Origin: Pseudoroseicyclus tamaricis
GTDB taxonomy: Bacteria; Pseudomonadota; Alphaproteobacteria; Rhodobacterales; Rhodobacteraceae
Assembly (NCBI RefSeq): GCF_012070395.1
Contig: NZ_JAAFYS010000001.1
Location: 164,001 to 228,000, forward strand
Direction of reading: 5' to 3'
DNA length: 64,000 nt
A program made the position numbers and the translations under genes. Each line of letters begins with the position of its first letter. Position 1 is the first letter of the stretch. Below the pieces are notes generated by a model, which did no database searches, was not told the origin of the DNA, and saw only the letters and a list, made by a program, of their open reading frames with translations. Positions 50,574 to 58,401 of this stretch are shown piece by piece.

Positions 50574-51494
50574 TCAGTATTTCGACGGCACGTAGAGCTC
50601 GCGCGGCAGCACCGCCCGCTCGTAATCCTTGTTGTAGACACGGTCGGGCAGCGTCACCTCCTCGCTCGGCACGTCCTCGTAGGGGACGAGGCTGAGCAGG
50701 TGGTCGATGCAGTTGAGGCGGGCGCGCTTCTTGTCGTTGCCCTCCACGATGTACCACGGCGCGTCGGGGATGTTGGTGCGGGCGAACATCTCTTCCTTGG
50801 CCTTGGTGTACTGCTCCCACTTCACGCGGGATTGCAGATCCATCGGGGAGAGCTTCCATTGCTTCAACGGGTCGTGGATGCGGGTGAGGAAGCGCATCTG
50901 CTGCTCCTCGTCCGTGATGGAGAACCAGTATTTCACCAGCCGGATGCCGGAGCGCACCAGCATGCGCTCGAAATCCGGCACGTCGCGGAAGAACTCGTCC
51001 ACCTGCCGGTCATCGGCGAAGCCCATGACCCGCTCGACGCCGGCGCGGTTGTACCAGGAGCGGTCGAAGAGCACGATCTCGCCGCCCGCGGGCAGGTGCG
51101 GCGTGTAGCGCTGGAAGTACCATTGCGTCCGCTCGCGCTCGTTCGGCGCCGGCAGGGCGACGACGCGGACGACGCGCGGGTTGAGCCGCTGGGTGATGCG
51201 CTTGATGACGCCGCCCTTGCCGGCGCTGTCGCGCCCCTCGAAGAGGACGACGACCTTCTCCTTGTTATGGACGACCCAGTCCTGCAGGCGGATCAGCTCC
51301 GCCTGGAGGCGCAGGAGGGCACGCAGGTAGTCGGAGCGGCGCATTAGGTCGGGATGGGCGCGATCGTAGATCTCGGCGATCTGCTGGGAGAGGAGCGAAT
51401 CCTCCAGCTCGATCTCGATCTCCTCGTCGAGGCTGTCGGCCAGCTCCGCCCGAAGCCAGTCCCGCCCGTTCTCGTAATCGCCCGGCCTGCTCAT
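50574..51494 (-). CDS. ppk2: Polyphosphate kinase 2
   Basis: One-domain PPK2 that uses polyphosphate to phosphorylate nucleoside diphosphates. The 306 residues have Walker A EGRDSAGKGG (86-95), Walker B DRSWYNRAGVERVMGF (about 144) and the conserved RLVKYWFSITDEEQQMRFLTR segment. The start at 51494 follows AGGAG. With a single domain it should prefer diphosphate substrates. A CHAD-domain polyphosphate-binding protein is encoded at 37761-38645. Confidence 0.95.
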   Translation of the reverse strand: MSRPGDYENGRDWLRAELADSLDEEIEIELEDSLLSQQIAEIYDRAHPDLMRRSDYLRALLRLQAELIRLQDWVVHNKEKVVVLFEGRDSAGKGGVIKRITQRLNPRVVRVVALPAPNERERTQWYFQRYTPHLPAGGEIVLFDRSWYNRAGVERVMGFADDRQVDEFFRDVPDFERMLVRSGIRLVKYWFSITDEEQQMRFLTRIHDPLKQWKLSPMDLQSRVKWEQYTKAKEEMFARTNIPDAPWYIVEGNDKKRARLNCIDHLLSLVPYEDVPSEEVTLPDRVYNKDYERAVLPRELYVPSKY

Positions 51495-51647
51495 CGTCTC
51501 TCCTGACGTCGTCTTTCGAGGGGTCAACCATGACAAGATGACAGGGGGATTACGAGGGGGCGGGGACGGCCCGGAGGGGCGGCGCGCGGATTGCGCGACT
51601 GGCCCGGATCGCGCATGATGCGGCCCGAGGCAGGAGACGGAAAGAAC

Positions 51648-51950
51648 ATGCGTTCAATGGTCATACTGGCGGCAATGACCGCCCTGGTTGCTTGTGGACC
51701 GAGGCTGACGGGCGAGGTGTCGGAGGCCTGCATGGCCGGCGGACGCTCCGCCGCCAACCCGGCGCTCTGCTCCTGCGTGCAGCAGGTGGCGAACCAGACA
51801 CTTTCGGGCAGCGACCGGAGGAGGGCGGCGACCTTCTTCGAGGATCCGCACCTCGCGCAGGAGGCCCGCACCGCCGACACCCCGGCGATGGAGGCCTTCT
51901 GGACCCGCTACCGCGCCTTCGCCGACACGGCGGAGCGGGTCTGCGGCTGA
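51648..51950 (+). CDS. Small predicted lipoprotein
   Basis: A 100-residue exported protein. The signal MRSMVILAAMTALVACG has lipobox ALVAC; the mature part has four more cysteines (EACMAGG, LCSCVQQ, ERVCG) that could form two disulfides. A helical domain DRRRAATFFEDPHLA follows. Unknown function. The sirtuin gene begins 13 bases later, so the two may be co-transcribed. Confidence 0.8.
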   Translation: MRSMVILAAMTALVACGPRLTGEVSEACMAGGRSAANPALCSCVQQVANQTLSGSDRRRAATFFEDPHLAQEARTADTPAMEAFWTRYRAFADTAERVCG

Positions 51951-51963
51951 GGCGAGCGCGGGT

Positions 51964-52647
51964 TTGAGGATCGTCGTCCTCACCGGGGCGGGGCTCTCGG
52001 CCGAGAGCGGGCTGAAGACCTTCCGCGATGCCGGCGGCCTCTGGGAGGGGCAGGACGTCATGCAGGTGGCGACGCCGGAGGGCTTCGCCGCCGATCCCGA
52101 GCGGGTGCACCGCTTCTACAACGCCCGCCGCGCCCGCGCCGCGGCGGCAGCGCCGAACGACGCCCACCGGGCGCTGGCCCGCCTGCAGGCGGAGGGGCGC
52201 CACGAGGTGACGCTGGTCACGCAGAACGTCGACGGCCTGCTGGAGGCGGCGGGGGCCGAGGCCATCCACATGCACGGAGAGCTGGCAGGCGCGCTCTGCG
52301 CCGCCTGCGGCGCCCGCTGGCCGGCGCCGGAGGAGATGGGCCCGGCCGATGCCTGCCCGTCCTGCGGGGCGAGGGCGGTGCGGCCCGATGTCGTCTGGTT
52401 CGGCGAGGTCCCCTACCGGATGGAGGAGATCGCGGCGGCGCTGGAGCGCGCCGATCTCTTTGCCGCCATCGGCACCTCCGGAGAGGTCTGGCCCGCGGCC
52501 GGCTTCGTGGAGGCCGCCGCCGACGCAGGCGCCGAGACGGTGGAGATCAATCTGGAGCCGACGGGCCGCCGGGGCCTCTTCGACCGGGTGATCACCGGCC
52601 GCGCCAGCGAGGCGGTGCCGGCGTGGGTGGCGGAGCTTCTGGGCTAG
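51964..52647 (+). CDS. cobB: NAD-dependent protein deacylase (sirtuin, CobB type)
   Basis: Removes acyl groups from lysines using NAD. The 227 residues start at TTG (MRIVVLTGAG as in relatives; no ATG or GTG fits). Motifs: GAGLSAESGLKTFRDAGGLW (8-27), TQNVDGL (86-92), catalytic His 104 in MHGEL, zinc cysteines 112, 115, 131 and 134. Tyr 52 and Arg 55 in FYNARR are the residues that let class III sirtuins remove succinyl groups. A TTG start may keep expression low. Confidence 0.94.
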   Translation: MRIVVLTGAGLSAESGLKTFRDAGGLWEGQDVMQVATPEGFAADPERVHRFYNARRARAAAAAPNDAHRALARLQAEGRHEVTLVTQNVDGLLEAAGAEAIHMHGELAGALCAACGARWPAPEEMGPADACPSCGARAVRPDVVWFGEVPYRMEEIAAALERADLFAAIGTSGEVWPAAGFVEAAADAGAETVEINLEPTGRRGLFDRVITGRASEAVPAWVAELLG

Positions 52648-52959
52648 GCGCGTCGGGCCTGCGCCAGGAGCGGAAGGGGCAGGGTCCTCCTCCCGGGGGC
52701 TGGCCCCCCTGCGGCCATGGCGACCGGCCGGAGCTGTTCCCCCGCCCGGTACGCGCCAAAGGCGTAGGGCGAGCGCCTGCCCGTCCCGGCGGGCTGGCGC
52801 TCTGGCTGGTCCTGGCGCTGAGCGGGCCGCGGGGAGGGACCTTACCGGCATAAAGCGCCCCGCGGCACTGTCGGAGCGCCATCCCACGGGCAGGCGCGCG
52901 CCCTGCTCCCGTTGCTCCGGGTGGAGGGCGGGGAGGGGCGTCGGCCGGCCGAGGCGCCC
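52648..52959. other. Non-coding spacer with repeats
   Basis: 312 bases between convergent cobB and the copper chaperone gene. It holds a fragment of the GC-rich element (GGGGGCTGGCCCCC, about 52694) and element copy 7. No gene seen. Confidence 0.8.
52760..52908 (+). repeat. ~150-bp palindromic element, copy 7
   Basis: Leader CCCGCCCGGTACGCGCCAA, left arm AGGCGTAGGGCGAGCGCC, right arm GGCAGGCGCGCGCCCTGC. The interior has diverged (TTACCGGCATAAAGCGCC). No REP hairpins flank this copy. Confidence 0.8.
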
Positions 52960-53409
52960 CTACTCCCCCATCCCCATCATCGCGCCGTGCTCGTAGGGCG
53001 GCAGGTCCAGGGGGAGGTCGGCGGTGAGGGTGGCGCCGCCCTCGAAGAGGAGGAGGAATGGCAGCAGGGCGCCCTCCTCCAGCGTCGGGTCGAGATCCGT
53101 CAGCATCAGGTGCACGGCCCCGGGGGCCATCGCCAGCTCTCCGCCCGCGGGCACCACCGGCATCTCGCCGAGCGGCCGCATGGAGACGACGCCGTCTTCC
53201 TCCACCGTCTCGTGCAGCATCATCTCCGCCGCCGCGGGGGTGGAGACACCGGTGAGCCGCAGATCCTCCCCGTCCGGGTTGCGGATGGTGAGGTAGGCCG
53301 CCGCCGCCGAGGCCCCCGCATAGGGGGCGGTGACATAGCCTTCCGCCAGCTCCGGATCCGCCAGGGCGGGAGTGGCGAGGAGGGTGAGGGCGGCGAGGGC
53401 TAGGCGCAT
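52960..53409 (-). CDS. Periplasmic copper chaperone PCu(A)C
   Basis: Copper-binding protein that delivers Cu(I) to cytochrome oxidase. The 149 residues: signal peptide ending LLATPALA, then a cupredoxin-like fold with the HM-type site MMLHETVEEDGVVSM (about 87-101) and the second site HLM (about 124-126). A Met/His tail (EHGAMMGMGE) adds further possible ligands. Start 53409 is preceded by CGGAG; the longer frame is not supported. Confidence 0.92.
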   Translation of the reverse strand: MRLALAALTLLATPALADPELAEGYVTAPYAGASAAAAYLTIRNPDGEDLRLTGVSTPAAAEMMLHETVEEDGVVSMRPLGEMPVVPAGGELAMAPGAVHLMLTDLDPTLEEGALLPFLLLFEGGATLTADLPLDLPPYEHGAMMGMGE

Positions 53410-53517
53410 GGGACGGCTCCGGGCGTGGGTCATGGAGGGGAGCTTAGGCGATTGGGCTGCGGATGCCATGGCGAGGTCAGGTCCTCGGGGCGGTGACGCC
53501 GGCCAGAGCCTTTGCCC

Positions 53518-54672
53518 CTACCCCCCGTAGACCGAGTACGCATAGCCCAGCCCGCCGGCCACGATCAGGCCCAGCACGACGGCGATGGTGATCTTGATCC
53601 AGCTCCACGGGCGCTCGCCCTGCACCTTGCCGGACTGGGCGTTGACGACGAAGCGGTAGCTCTTGCCCTTGAACTTGTAGGCCGCCGTCCAGACCGGCAG
53701 GAGGACGTGCTTGAAGGTCACGTCGGAGACATGCGTCTTCACACTCGTTACCCGCTGTTCGTCGCCGCCGATGTCGAAGCGCACGTCGCGCAGGATCTGG
53801 CGGTCCATGATCTGGCGGGCCTCGGAGAAGCCTTCCTCCAGCTGCACCTGGTAGCCCTCCGCCTGGAAGCCGGCGAGGAAGTCGGGGCGATAGGGTTCGA
53901 GCGTCGTCAGGTCCCACGGCTCCAGCCCGTCGGTGTAGCTCTTCGGCAGGGTGCGCGAGGCGAGGACGAGGATGTCGTCGAACCAGCGAGAGACGCGGCC
54001 GGAGCGGGGGGACCAGCGCGTGCGGCGCTCGCGGACGCGGGTGGGCTTGCCGTCGCGCATGACCGTCCTGGTGACGTAGTAATGCGTGCCCCGCATGCCG
54101 GTGTAGGAGGATTGCGTGTCGGCATCATACGTCCAGTAGGGCACATAGATGCCGCGCATCTTGCGGCCCTTGCGGGCATAGTCCTGCAGCCCGTTCGGCG
54201 CGAACCAGAGCTTGCCGAGCCACTTGCCCATCGCCTGCCGCGCCTCCGGCTCGGTCAGGACGAAGGGGAGCAGGCCCTTGGGCTTGATGTGGCGCGTGGT
54301 GCCCGTGTCGGTGACGACGGGGGTAGCGCAGAAGGGGCATTCGGTGGCGTGCTCGGCCTCGGCGAACTCGATGACGGCGCCGCAATTGGGGCAGTGGGAG
54401 GAGCGCACCTCCTCCATCTCCGCCGCGGGCAGGGCGGAGCGCAGGGCGTCCTCGTAATCGAGCTCGCGGATGACCTCGGAGGCCTGCTCCTGCCCGCTTT
54501 CCAGCTCCGCCACATTGCCGCAATGGTCGCAGACGAGCCGGCCGGTGCCGGGCTCGTAGCGCATGTCGGCGCCGCATTGATCGCAGGGGAAGCGGAATTC
54601 CTCGTCGCCCTCCGGGGACGGAGGGGCGGGGGGCGCATGCGGCACCTTGGGGACAGATCCGTAATCACTCAT
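53518..54672 (-). CDS. TFIIB-type zinc-ribbon membrane protein (YdjG-like)
   Basis: A 384-residue protein: two zinc ribbons at the N-terminus (CDQCGADM...CDHCGN near 31-54, and CPNCGAV...CPFCATP near 94-116), a long soluble domain with several aromatic strands (GIYVPYWTYDADT, VLLPVWTAAYKFKGKSYRFVVN) and one C-terminal membrane span (about 362-382). This is the layout of B. subtilis YdjG, which with the SPFH protein YdjI recruits PspA to membranes. An SPFH gene lies in the same operon here. ATG at 54672. Confidence 0.85.
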   Translation of the reverse strand: MSDYGSVPKVPHAPPAPPSPEGDEEFRFPCDQCGADMRYEPGTGRLVCDHCGNVAELESGQEQASEVIRELDYEDALRSALPAAEMEEVRSSHCPNCGAVIEFAEAEHATECPFCATPVVTDTGTTRHIKPKGLLPFVLTEPEARQAMGKWLGKLWFAPNGLQDYARKGRKMRGIYVPYWTYDADTQSSYTGMRGTHYYVTRTVMRDGKPTRVRERRTRWSPRSGRVSRWFDDILVLASRTLPKSYTDGLEPWDLTTLEPYRPDFLAGFQAEGYQVQLEEGFSEARQIMDRQILRDVRFDIGGDEQRVTSVKTHVSDVTFKHVLLPVWTAAYKFKGKSYRFVVNAQSGKVQGERPWSWIKITIAVVLGLIVAGGLGYAYSVYGG

Positions 54673-54726
54673 CAAAGATGCTCATCGGGAAGGCTCGCGG
54701 GGTGAGAGAGAGGCGGGCCACGCCGC

Positions 54727-55050
54727 TCAGGGATCTTGGACCACGGGGATGCCGGCCAGCGTAGCCTGATCGAAATTGGTCATGTTGACGCCCATATGCG
54801 GGGTCACGCCGTTGCCATCCCAATGGGTGACGATGCCGCAGGTGGCGCAGCGGTGGAAATCGGCGACCTTGGCGGCGCGCCGGTAGGTGGCGGTCTCACC
54901 GGTGATCAAAGCGCTGCCGGCCTTGTAATAGCCCCAGCGAGCGCCGGCCCGGCGGCAATAGTCGCAGGGGCAGGCGTTGATCTCCTCGGGCGGCGAGGGG
55001 ACGGTGATCGTCACCGCCCCGCAGTCGCAGTGGCCGGTCAGCGCCGCCAT
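54727..55050 (-). CDS. GFA/CENP-V family zinc protein
   Basis: A 107-residue member of the glutathione-dependent formaldehyde-activating (GFA) family. Zinc ligands: HCDCGAV (about 7-13), CPCDYC (27-32) and CATCG (68-72). Members often bind glutathione adducts, but many have no known role. ATG at 55050 is one base after the stop of the SPFH gene. It is placed between the SPFH and zinc-ribbon genes, so all three are probably one operon. Confidence 0.9.
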   Translation of the reverse strand: MAALTGHCDCGAVTITVPSPPEEINACPCDYCRRAGARWGYYKAGSALITGETATYRRAAKVADFHRCATCGIVTHWDGNGVTPHMGVNMTNFDQATLAGIPVVQDP

Positions 55051-55051
55051 C

Positions 55052-56191
55052 TCACACCGCCGCCGGCGGCGGGGGAGGGGGCGGAGGGGGCTGGATCGTG
55101 AAGAGCTGCGCCAGCTCGGTGACGTCGCCGGCCTGCATCCAGCCGTCCTGCCCCGGCGTCCACACCAGTGTCTCGCGCTTGAGCGCGCCGGAGGAGACCT
55201 TCTGGCCCATGGAGGCGAGCGAGAAGGGCCCCTGCGTCTGCCCGTTCTCGGCGATGTGCCAGACATGCTCGACGGGCGGCGGCGGAGGCGGCGGCGCGGC
55301 CGAGGGGCCGGCCTGGGGGGCGGGGGCGGCGCCCCAGGGGCCGGTGCGACCCATGGTCATGTTCCCCATGTTCATCCCCATGCCGGCGCCCATGCCCATG
55401 CCCATGGCGGAGCCGGCGGCGCTCTCGGGGTTCTGCATGGCCTCGGCGGCGGAGAACTGCATGTAGCGGCCCATGTCGCCGACGATGCCCATGGAGGTGC
55501 GCTTGTCGAGCATCGCCTCCACCTCCGCCGGCAGGGAGATGTTCTCGATGTAGAACTCGGGGATCTCCAGCCCGTAGGCGGCGATGGTCGGCTTGATCGC
55601 CTCGGCCACCAGCTTGCCGAGGTCGGCCGTGTTGGCGGCCATGTCGAGCACCGGGATGCCGGAGGAGGCGAGGACGCGGGAGGCCTCCTGCACCACGATG
55701 TTGCGGATCTGGAAGGAGACCTCGGAGGTGGTGAACTCGCCATCCGTCCCCACGATCTCCTGGATGAAGCGGCCGGGGTCGGTGACGCGCATCGAGAAGG
55801 TGCCGAAGGCGCGCAGGCGAATGGGCCCGTACTCGGGGTCACGCGCGATGATCGGGTTCTTGGTGCCCCACTTCTGGTCGTTGAAGCGGGTGGTGGCGAC
55901 GAAGTAGATCTCGCTCTTGAAGGGCGACTTGAAGCCGTGATCCCAGTGCTGGAGGCTGGTCATCACGGGCATGTTGTTGGTCTCGAGCTGGTAGAGACCG
56001 GGCTTGAAGACATCCGCCAGCTGGCCCTCGTGGACGAAGACCGCCGCCTGCCCCTCGCGGACCGTCAGCTTGGCGCCGTACTTGATCTCGTGCCCGTAGC
56101 GCTCGAAGCGCCAGACCATGGTGTCACGGGTGTCGTCCGTCCAGTGGATGACGTCGATGAACTGGCCGGAGAGGAAATCGAAGATGCCCAT
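55052..56191 (-). CDS. SPFH domain protein with C-terminal GYF_2/DUF4339 domain (YdjI-like)
   Basis: A 379-residue membrane-associated scaffold protein. An SPFH/band 7-type domain spans about 20-230 (VFVHEGQLADVFKPGLYQL, VTDPGRFIQEIVGTDG), followed by a Met/Gly-rich linker (GMGMGAGMGMNMGNM), a poly-Pro stretch, and a DUF4339 (GYF_2) domain HVWHIAENGQTQGPFS to WTPGQDGWMQAGDV. This matches YdjI-type virion-core proteins. AGGAG precedes ATG 56191. First of a three-gene operon with the GFA and zinc-ribbon genes; no pspA homologue is nearby. Confidence 0.88.
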   Translation of the reverse strand: MGIFDFLSGQFIDVIHWTDDTRDTMVWRFERYGHEIKYGAKLTVREGQAAVFVHEGQLADVFKPGLYQLETNNMPVMTSLQHWDHGFKSPFKSEIYFVATTRFNDQKWGTKNPIIARDPEYGPIRLRAFGTFSMRVTDPGRFIQEIVGTDGEFTTSEVSFQIRNIVVQEASRVLASSGIPVLDMAANTADLGKLVAEAIKPTIAAYGLEIPEFYIENISLPAEVEAMLDKRTSMGIVGDMGRYMQFSAAEAMQNPESAAGSAMGMGMGAGMGMNMGNMTMGRTGPWGAAPAPQAGPSAAPPPPPPPVEHVWHIAENGQTQGPFSLASMGQKVSSGALKRETLVWTPGQDGWMQAGDVTELAQLFTIQPPPPPPPPPAAV

Positions 56192-56372
56192 GGGTGCGCT
56201 CCTGGAAAGTGGCCTGATCTGGACCGGGCGGCGCCGGCTTGTCCAGAGAGTGGCGCCGCCGAGCGGACCGTTCAAGGGGAGCAAGCGGTCGGGTTTTCCC
56301 CTGTTGGGGGGGGCGGGGGCGCTCGCGTTATGGCGCCCGGCCCGGGCTTGTCCCCCGCCCGGTACGCGCCAA

Positions 56373-56523
56373 AGGCGCAGGGCGAGCGCCTGCCCGTCCC
56401 GGCGGGCTGGCGCTCTGGTGGGGCTTGGTGCGGAGGTCGGAGCGGGGAGGGGCTTGGCGGGTATAAAGCGCGCAGCGGCGCCGTCGGGGCGCCACCCCAC
56501 GTGCCGGCGCTCGCCCTGCGCCT
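56373..56523 (+). repeat. ~150-bp palindromic element, copy 8
   Basis: Arms AGGCGCAGGGCGAGCGCCTGCC and GGCGCTCGCCCTGCGCCT pair almost end to end over about 25 bases. Leader CCCCCGCCCGGTACGCGCC precedes. Confidence 0.88.
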
Positions 56524-56551
56524 GCAAGGGGAGCGCGGGTGGAGAGGGGGA

Positions 56552-56574
56552 GGTGGGTTGGAAACCCACCCTAC
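56552..56574 (-). repeat. REP hairpin between copies 8 and 9
   Basis: GGTGGGTTGGAAACCCACC then CTAC. Confidence 0.78.
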
Positions 56575-56644
56575 GGGTCCCGGTGCCGACCCCGTTCCAC
56601 GAAGGTGCGCGGCCGGAGCTGTTCCCCCGCCCGGTACGCGCCAA

Positions 56645-56795
56645 AGGCGCAGGGCGAGCGCCTGCCCGTCCCGGCGGGCTGGCGCTCTGGTGAAGCTTGG
56701 TGACGAGCGGCGAGCGGGGAGGGGCTTGGCGGGCATAAAGCGCGCCGCGGCGCCGTCGAAGCGCCACCCCACGGGCAGGCGCCCGCCCTGCGCCT
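56645..56795 (+). repeat. ~150-bp palindromic element, copy 9
   Basis: Same length (151) and leader as copy 8 and nearly the same interior, GGCGGGCATAAAGCGCGCC. The whole unit element-plus-REP seems duplicated with a period of 272 bases (56373 to 56645). Confidence 0.88.
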
Positions 56796-56825
56796 GCAAG
56801 CGGGGCGCGGGGTGGAGAGGGGGTA

Positions 56826-56848
56826 GGTGGGTTGGAAACCCACCTTAC
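56826..56848 (-). repeat. REP hairpin after copy 9
   Basis: GGTGGGTTGGAAACCCACC with a changed TTAC tail. Confidence 0.72.
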
Positions 56849-56851
56849 GGG

Positions 56852-56870
56852 GATGGGTTTGTAACCCACC
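56852..56870. repeat. Degenerate REP hairpin
   Basis: ATGGGTTTGTAACCCACC; no GTAG on either side. Confidence 0.55.
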
Positions 56871-56906
56871 GCTCCCGAACCCCGTCACCAAAGGTGAGCG
56901 GCGCGC

Positions 56907-57884
56907 TCAGATGGGGCCGCTGACCGTCAGCTCGCGGGCGATCTGGGTGACCAGCGGGGTTGCCTCCGCCGCGCTCATGCCGGGGCGGAGGCGGCGGTCG
57001 TAGAGGATGCGCAGGAGCAGCTCGTCCTGCCGGGTGAGCAGCGCGAATTCCTGGTCGTCGTTGAAGATCGACGGGCGGGCGGAGGCGCTGTCATTGGGCA
57101 GGCCGAGGCCCTGCGCCAGCTCCTCGTGGAGGCAGGCGAGGCGGAGGAGATCGGGGTGCTCGGCGCGGATCAGCGCCAGGGCCGAGCCGAAGGCGTTGCC
57201 CGACCGGTCGGCGAAGGAGATCACGAGGCAGTAGGTGTCGCGCGGGGGCGTCAGGATGGCGCGCAGCGAGCTCTCCGAAATGCCGGGGAGGAGGGTGCGG
57301 ATGCGGGGGGCGTAGCCCGCCCGGTCGTCCTCTCCGAGGAGGAGGACGTGGAAGTTGCCCTGCCCCTGCACGGGGCTGACGCTCATCGGCAGGCCGGTGA
57401 GGCGCGACAGCCGGCTGGCATAGGCGGCGACGTTCGCCCTGTCCGACGCCGCCTGCGCGGCCGGGACAGAGGGGCCGGCCTCGACGTTGAAGGTGATCGG
57501 CTGCTCCCACCGGTTGAGGACGGAGGCGGTGGGGCGCGCCTCGTAGGCGCCGCCCGTCGTCTCGACGTACTCGTCGTAGAGCGCGATGGAGATGAAGTTG
57601 CGGGCCAGCATCGTGTCGGTGAAGGGCGTATCCACCCCGCCGCCATCGGTGCGCAGCAGCCCCTGCGAGAGGAGCCGCGCCTCCTCGCGCCGGTAATAGG
57701 CGGCCAGATCGGCGCTGGCGGCGGAGGGGCCGGCCGGCACGGGCGCGGGCGGTGGGACGACCACGGCGGCGGGCGCCGGCACGGGGCGCGGCGCGGTGAC
57801 GGCCGTGCTCTGCGGCTCGGAACAGCCGAGCAGCGCCGCCAGCCCCGCCAGCGCGACATATCGCCTTGCCCAACCCGCTCTCAT
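56907..57884 (-). CDS. DUF2927 lipoprotein
   Basis: A 325-residue exported protein: signal with lipobox AALLGC (Cys about 21), Pro/Ala/Val-rich linker (about 32-55), then the DUF2927 domain with CLVISFADRSGNAFGSALAL and CLHEELAQGLGLPNDS (about 254). The HEExxQ motif followed by a later acidic SIFNDDQEFALLTRQDE resembles a metalloprotease site but is unproven. Start 57884 (MRAGWARRYVALAG) was chosen; an ATG 13 codons earlier is possible. No operon partner. Confidence 0.88.
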   Translation of the reverse strand: MRAGWARRYVALAGLAALLGCSEPQSTAVTAPRPVPAPAAVVVPPPAPVPAGPSAASADLAAYYRREEARLLSQGLLRTDGGGVDTPFTDTMLARNFISIALYDEYVETTGGAYEARPTASVLNRWEQPITFNVEAGPSVPAAQAASDRANVAAYASRLSRLTGLPMSVSPVQGQGNFHVLLLGEDDRAGYAPRIRTLLPGISESSLRAILTPPRDTYCLVISFADRSGNAFGSALALIRAEHPDLLRLACLHEELAQGLGLPNDSASARPSIFNDDQEFALLTRQDELLLRILYDRRLRPGMSAAEATPLVTQIARELTVSGPI

Positions 57885-58401
57885 GAGGCCCACACCCTCT
57901 CCCCTTTCCGGCTGATCTAGCAACTTGCCGGCACCTTTCCAACAGACGGGGGAGCTTCCCGCGCGAAAGGCGGGGCCTCCGTGGCGGCGGGGGAACGGCG
58001 GCGGAGGCTACCCTGCCTGAGGGGCGGCTGACGCCGGGCCGGCCCCGCCGCGCTCCCGCCCGCCCGCCCCCGCGCGCCGTGGCCGGCCGGGAGCGGGGCG
58101 GCGGCGGTCCCGGGGAGGATGCCGGTGGAGGGGGCGCTGGGCTTCCCCCATGCATCGGTGAGCCAGCGGACCCCTGCCGCCGAGCGGCCGCAACGGCGGC
58201 GCCTGATCACCGAGGTCGCGGCCTCTCCCTGCCCCGCGCGCCGGTCGGAGCGTGGCAAGAGTCAGCCCCCTGCCCCCAACCTGCCCCTCGCCCTTTTCCA
58301 AATACTCCCGCCGGAGGCTCCGACACCGGCCAGGGGCGCTCCCGCCCGAGACCGGCGCGCCCCGCTGGCGGCGGCCGCGGCTTGCGGCTAGGAAGGCCGG
58401 C
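57885..58401. other. Divergent spacer, no gene seen
   Basis: 517 bases between the DUF2927 gene and mnmH. Very GC-rich. Around 58288-58325 it holds CCCTTTTCCAAATACTCCCGCC, a partial copy of the T-rich/GC-rich 3' element. Promoters for both genes must lie here, but no boxes are convincing. Frames through it show only Arg/Pro/Ala strings. Confidence 0.6.

Larger units (their letters stand above)
56192..56906. other. Non-coding spacer with repeats
   Basis: 715 bases between the SPFH gene and the DUF2927 gene, both minus strand. It contains two full ~150-bp elements in direct repeat and three REP hairpins. The SPFH promoter should lie in about 56192-56360. No gene seen. Confidence 0.8.
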
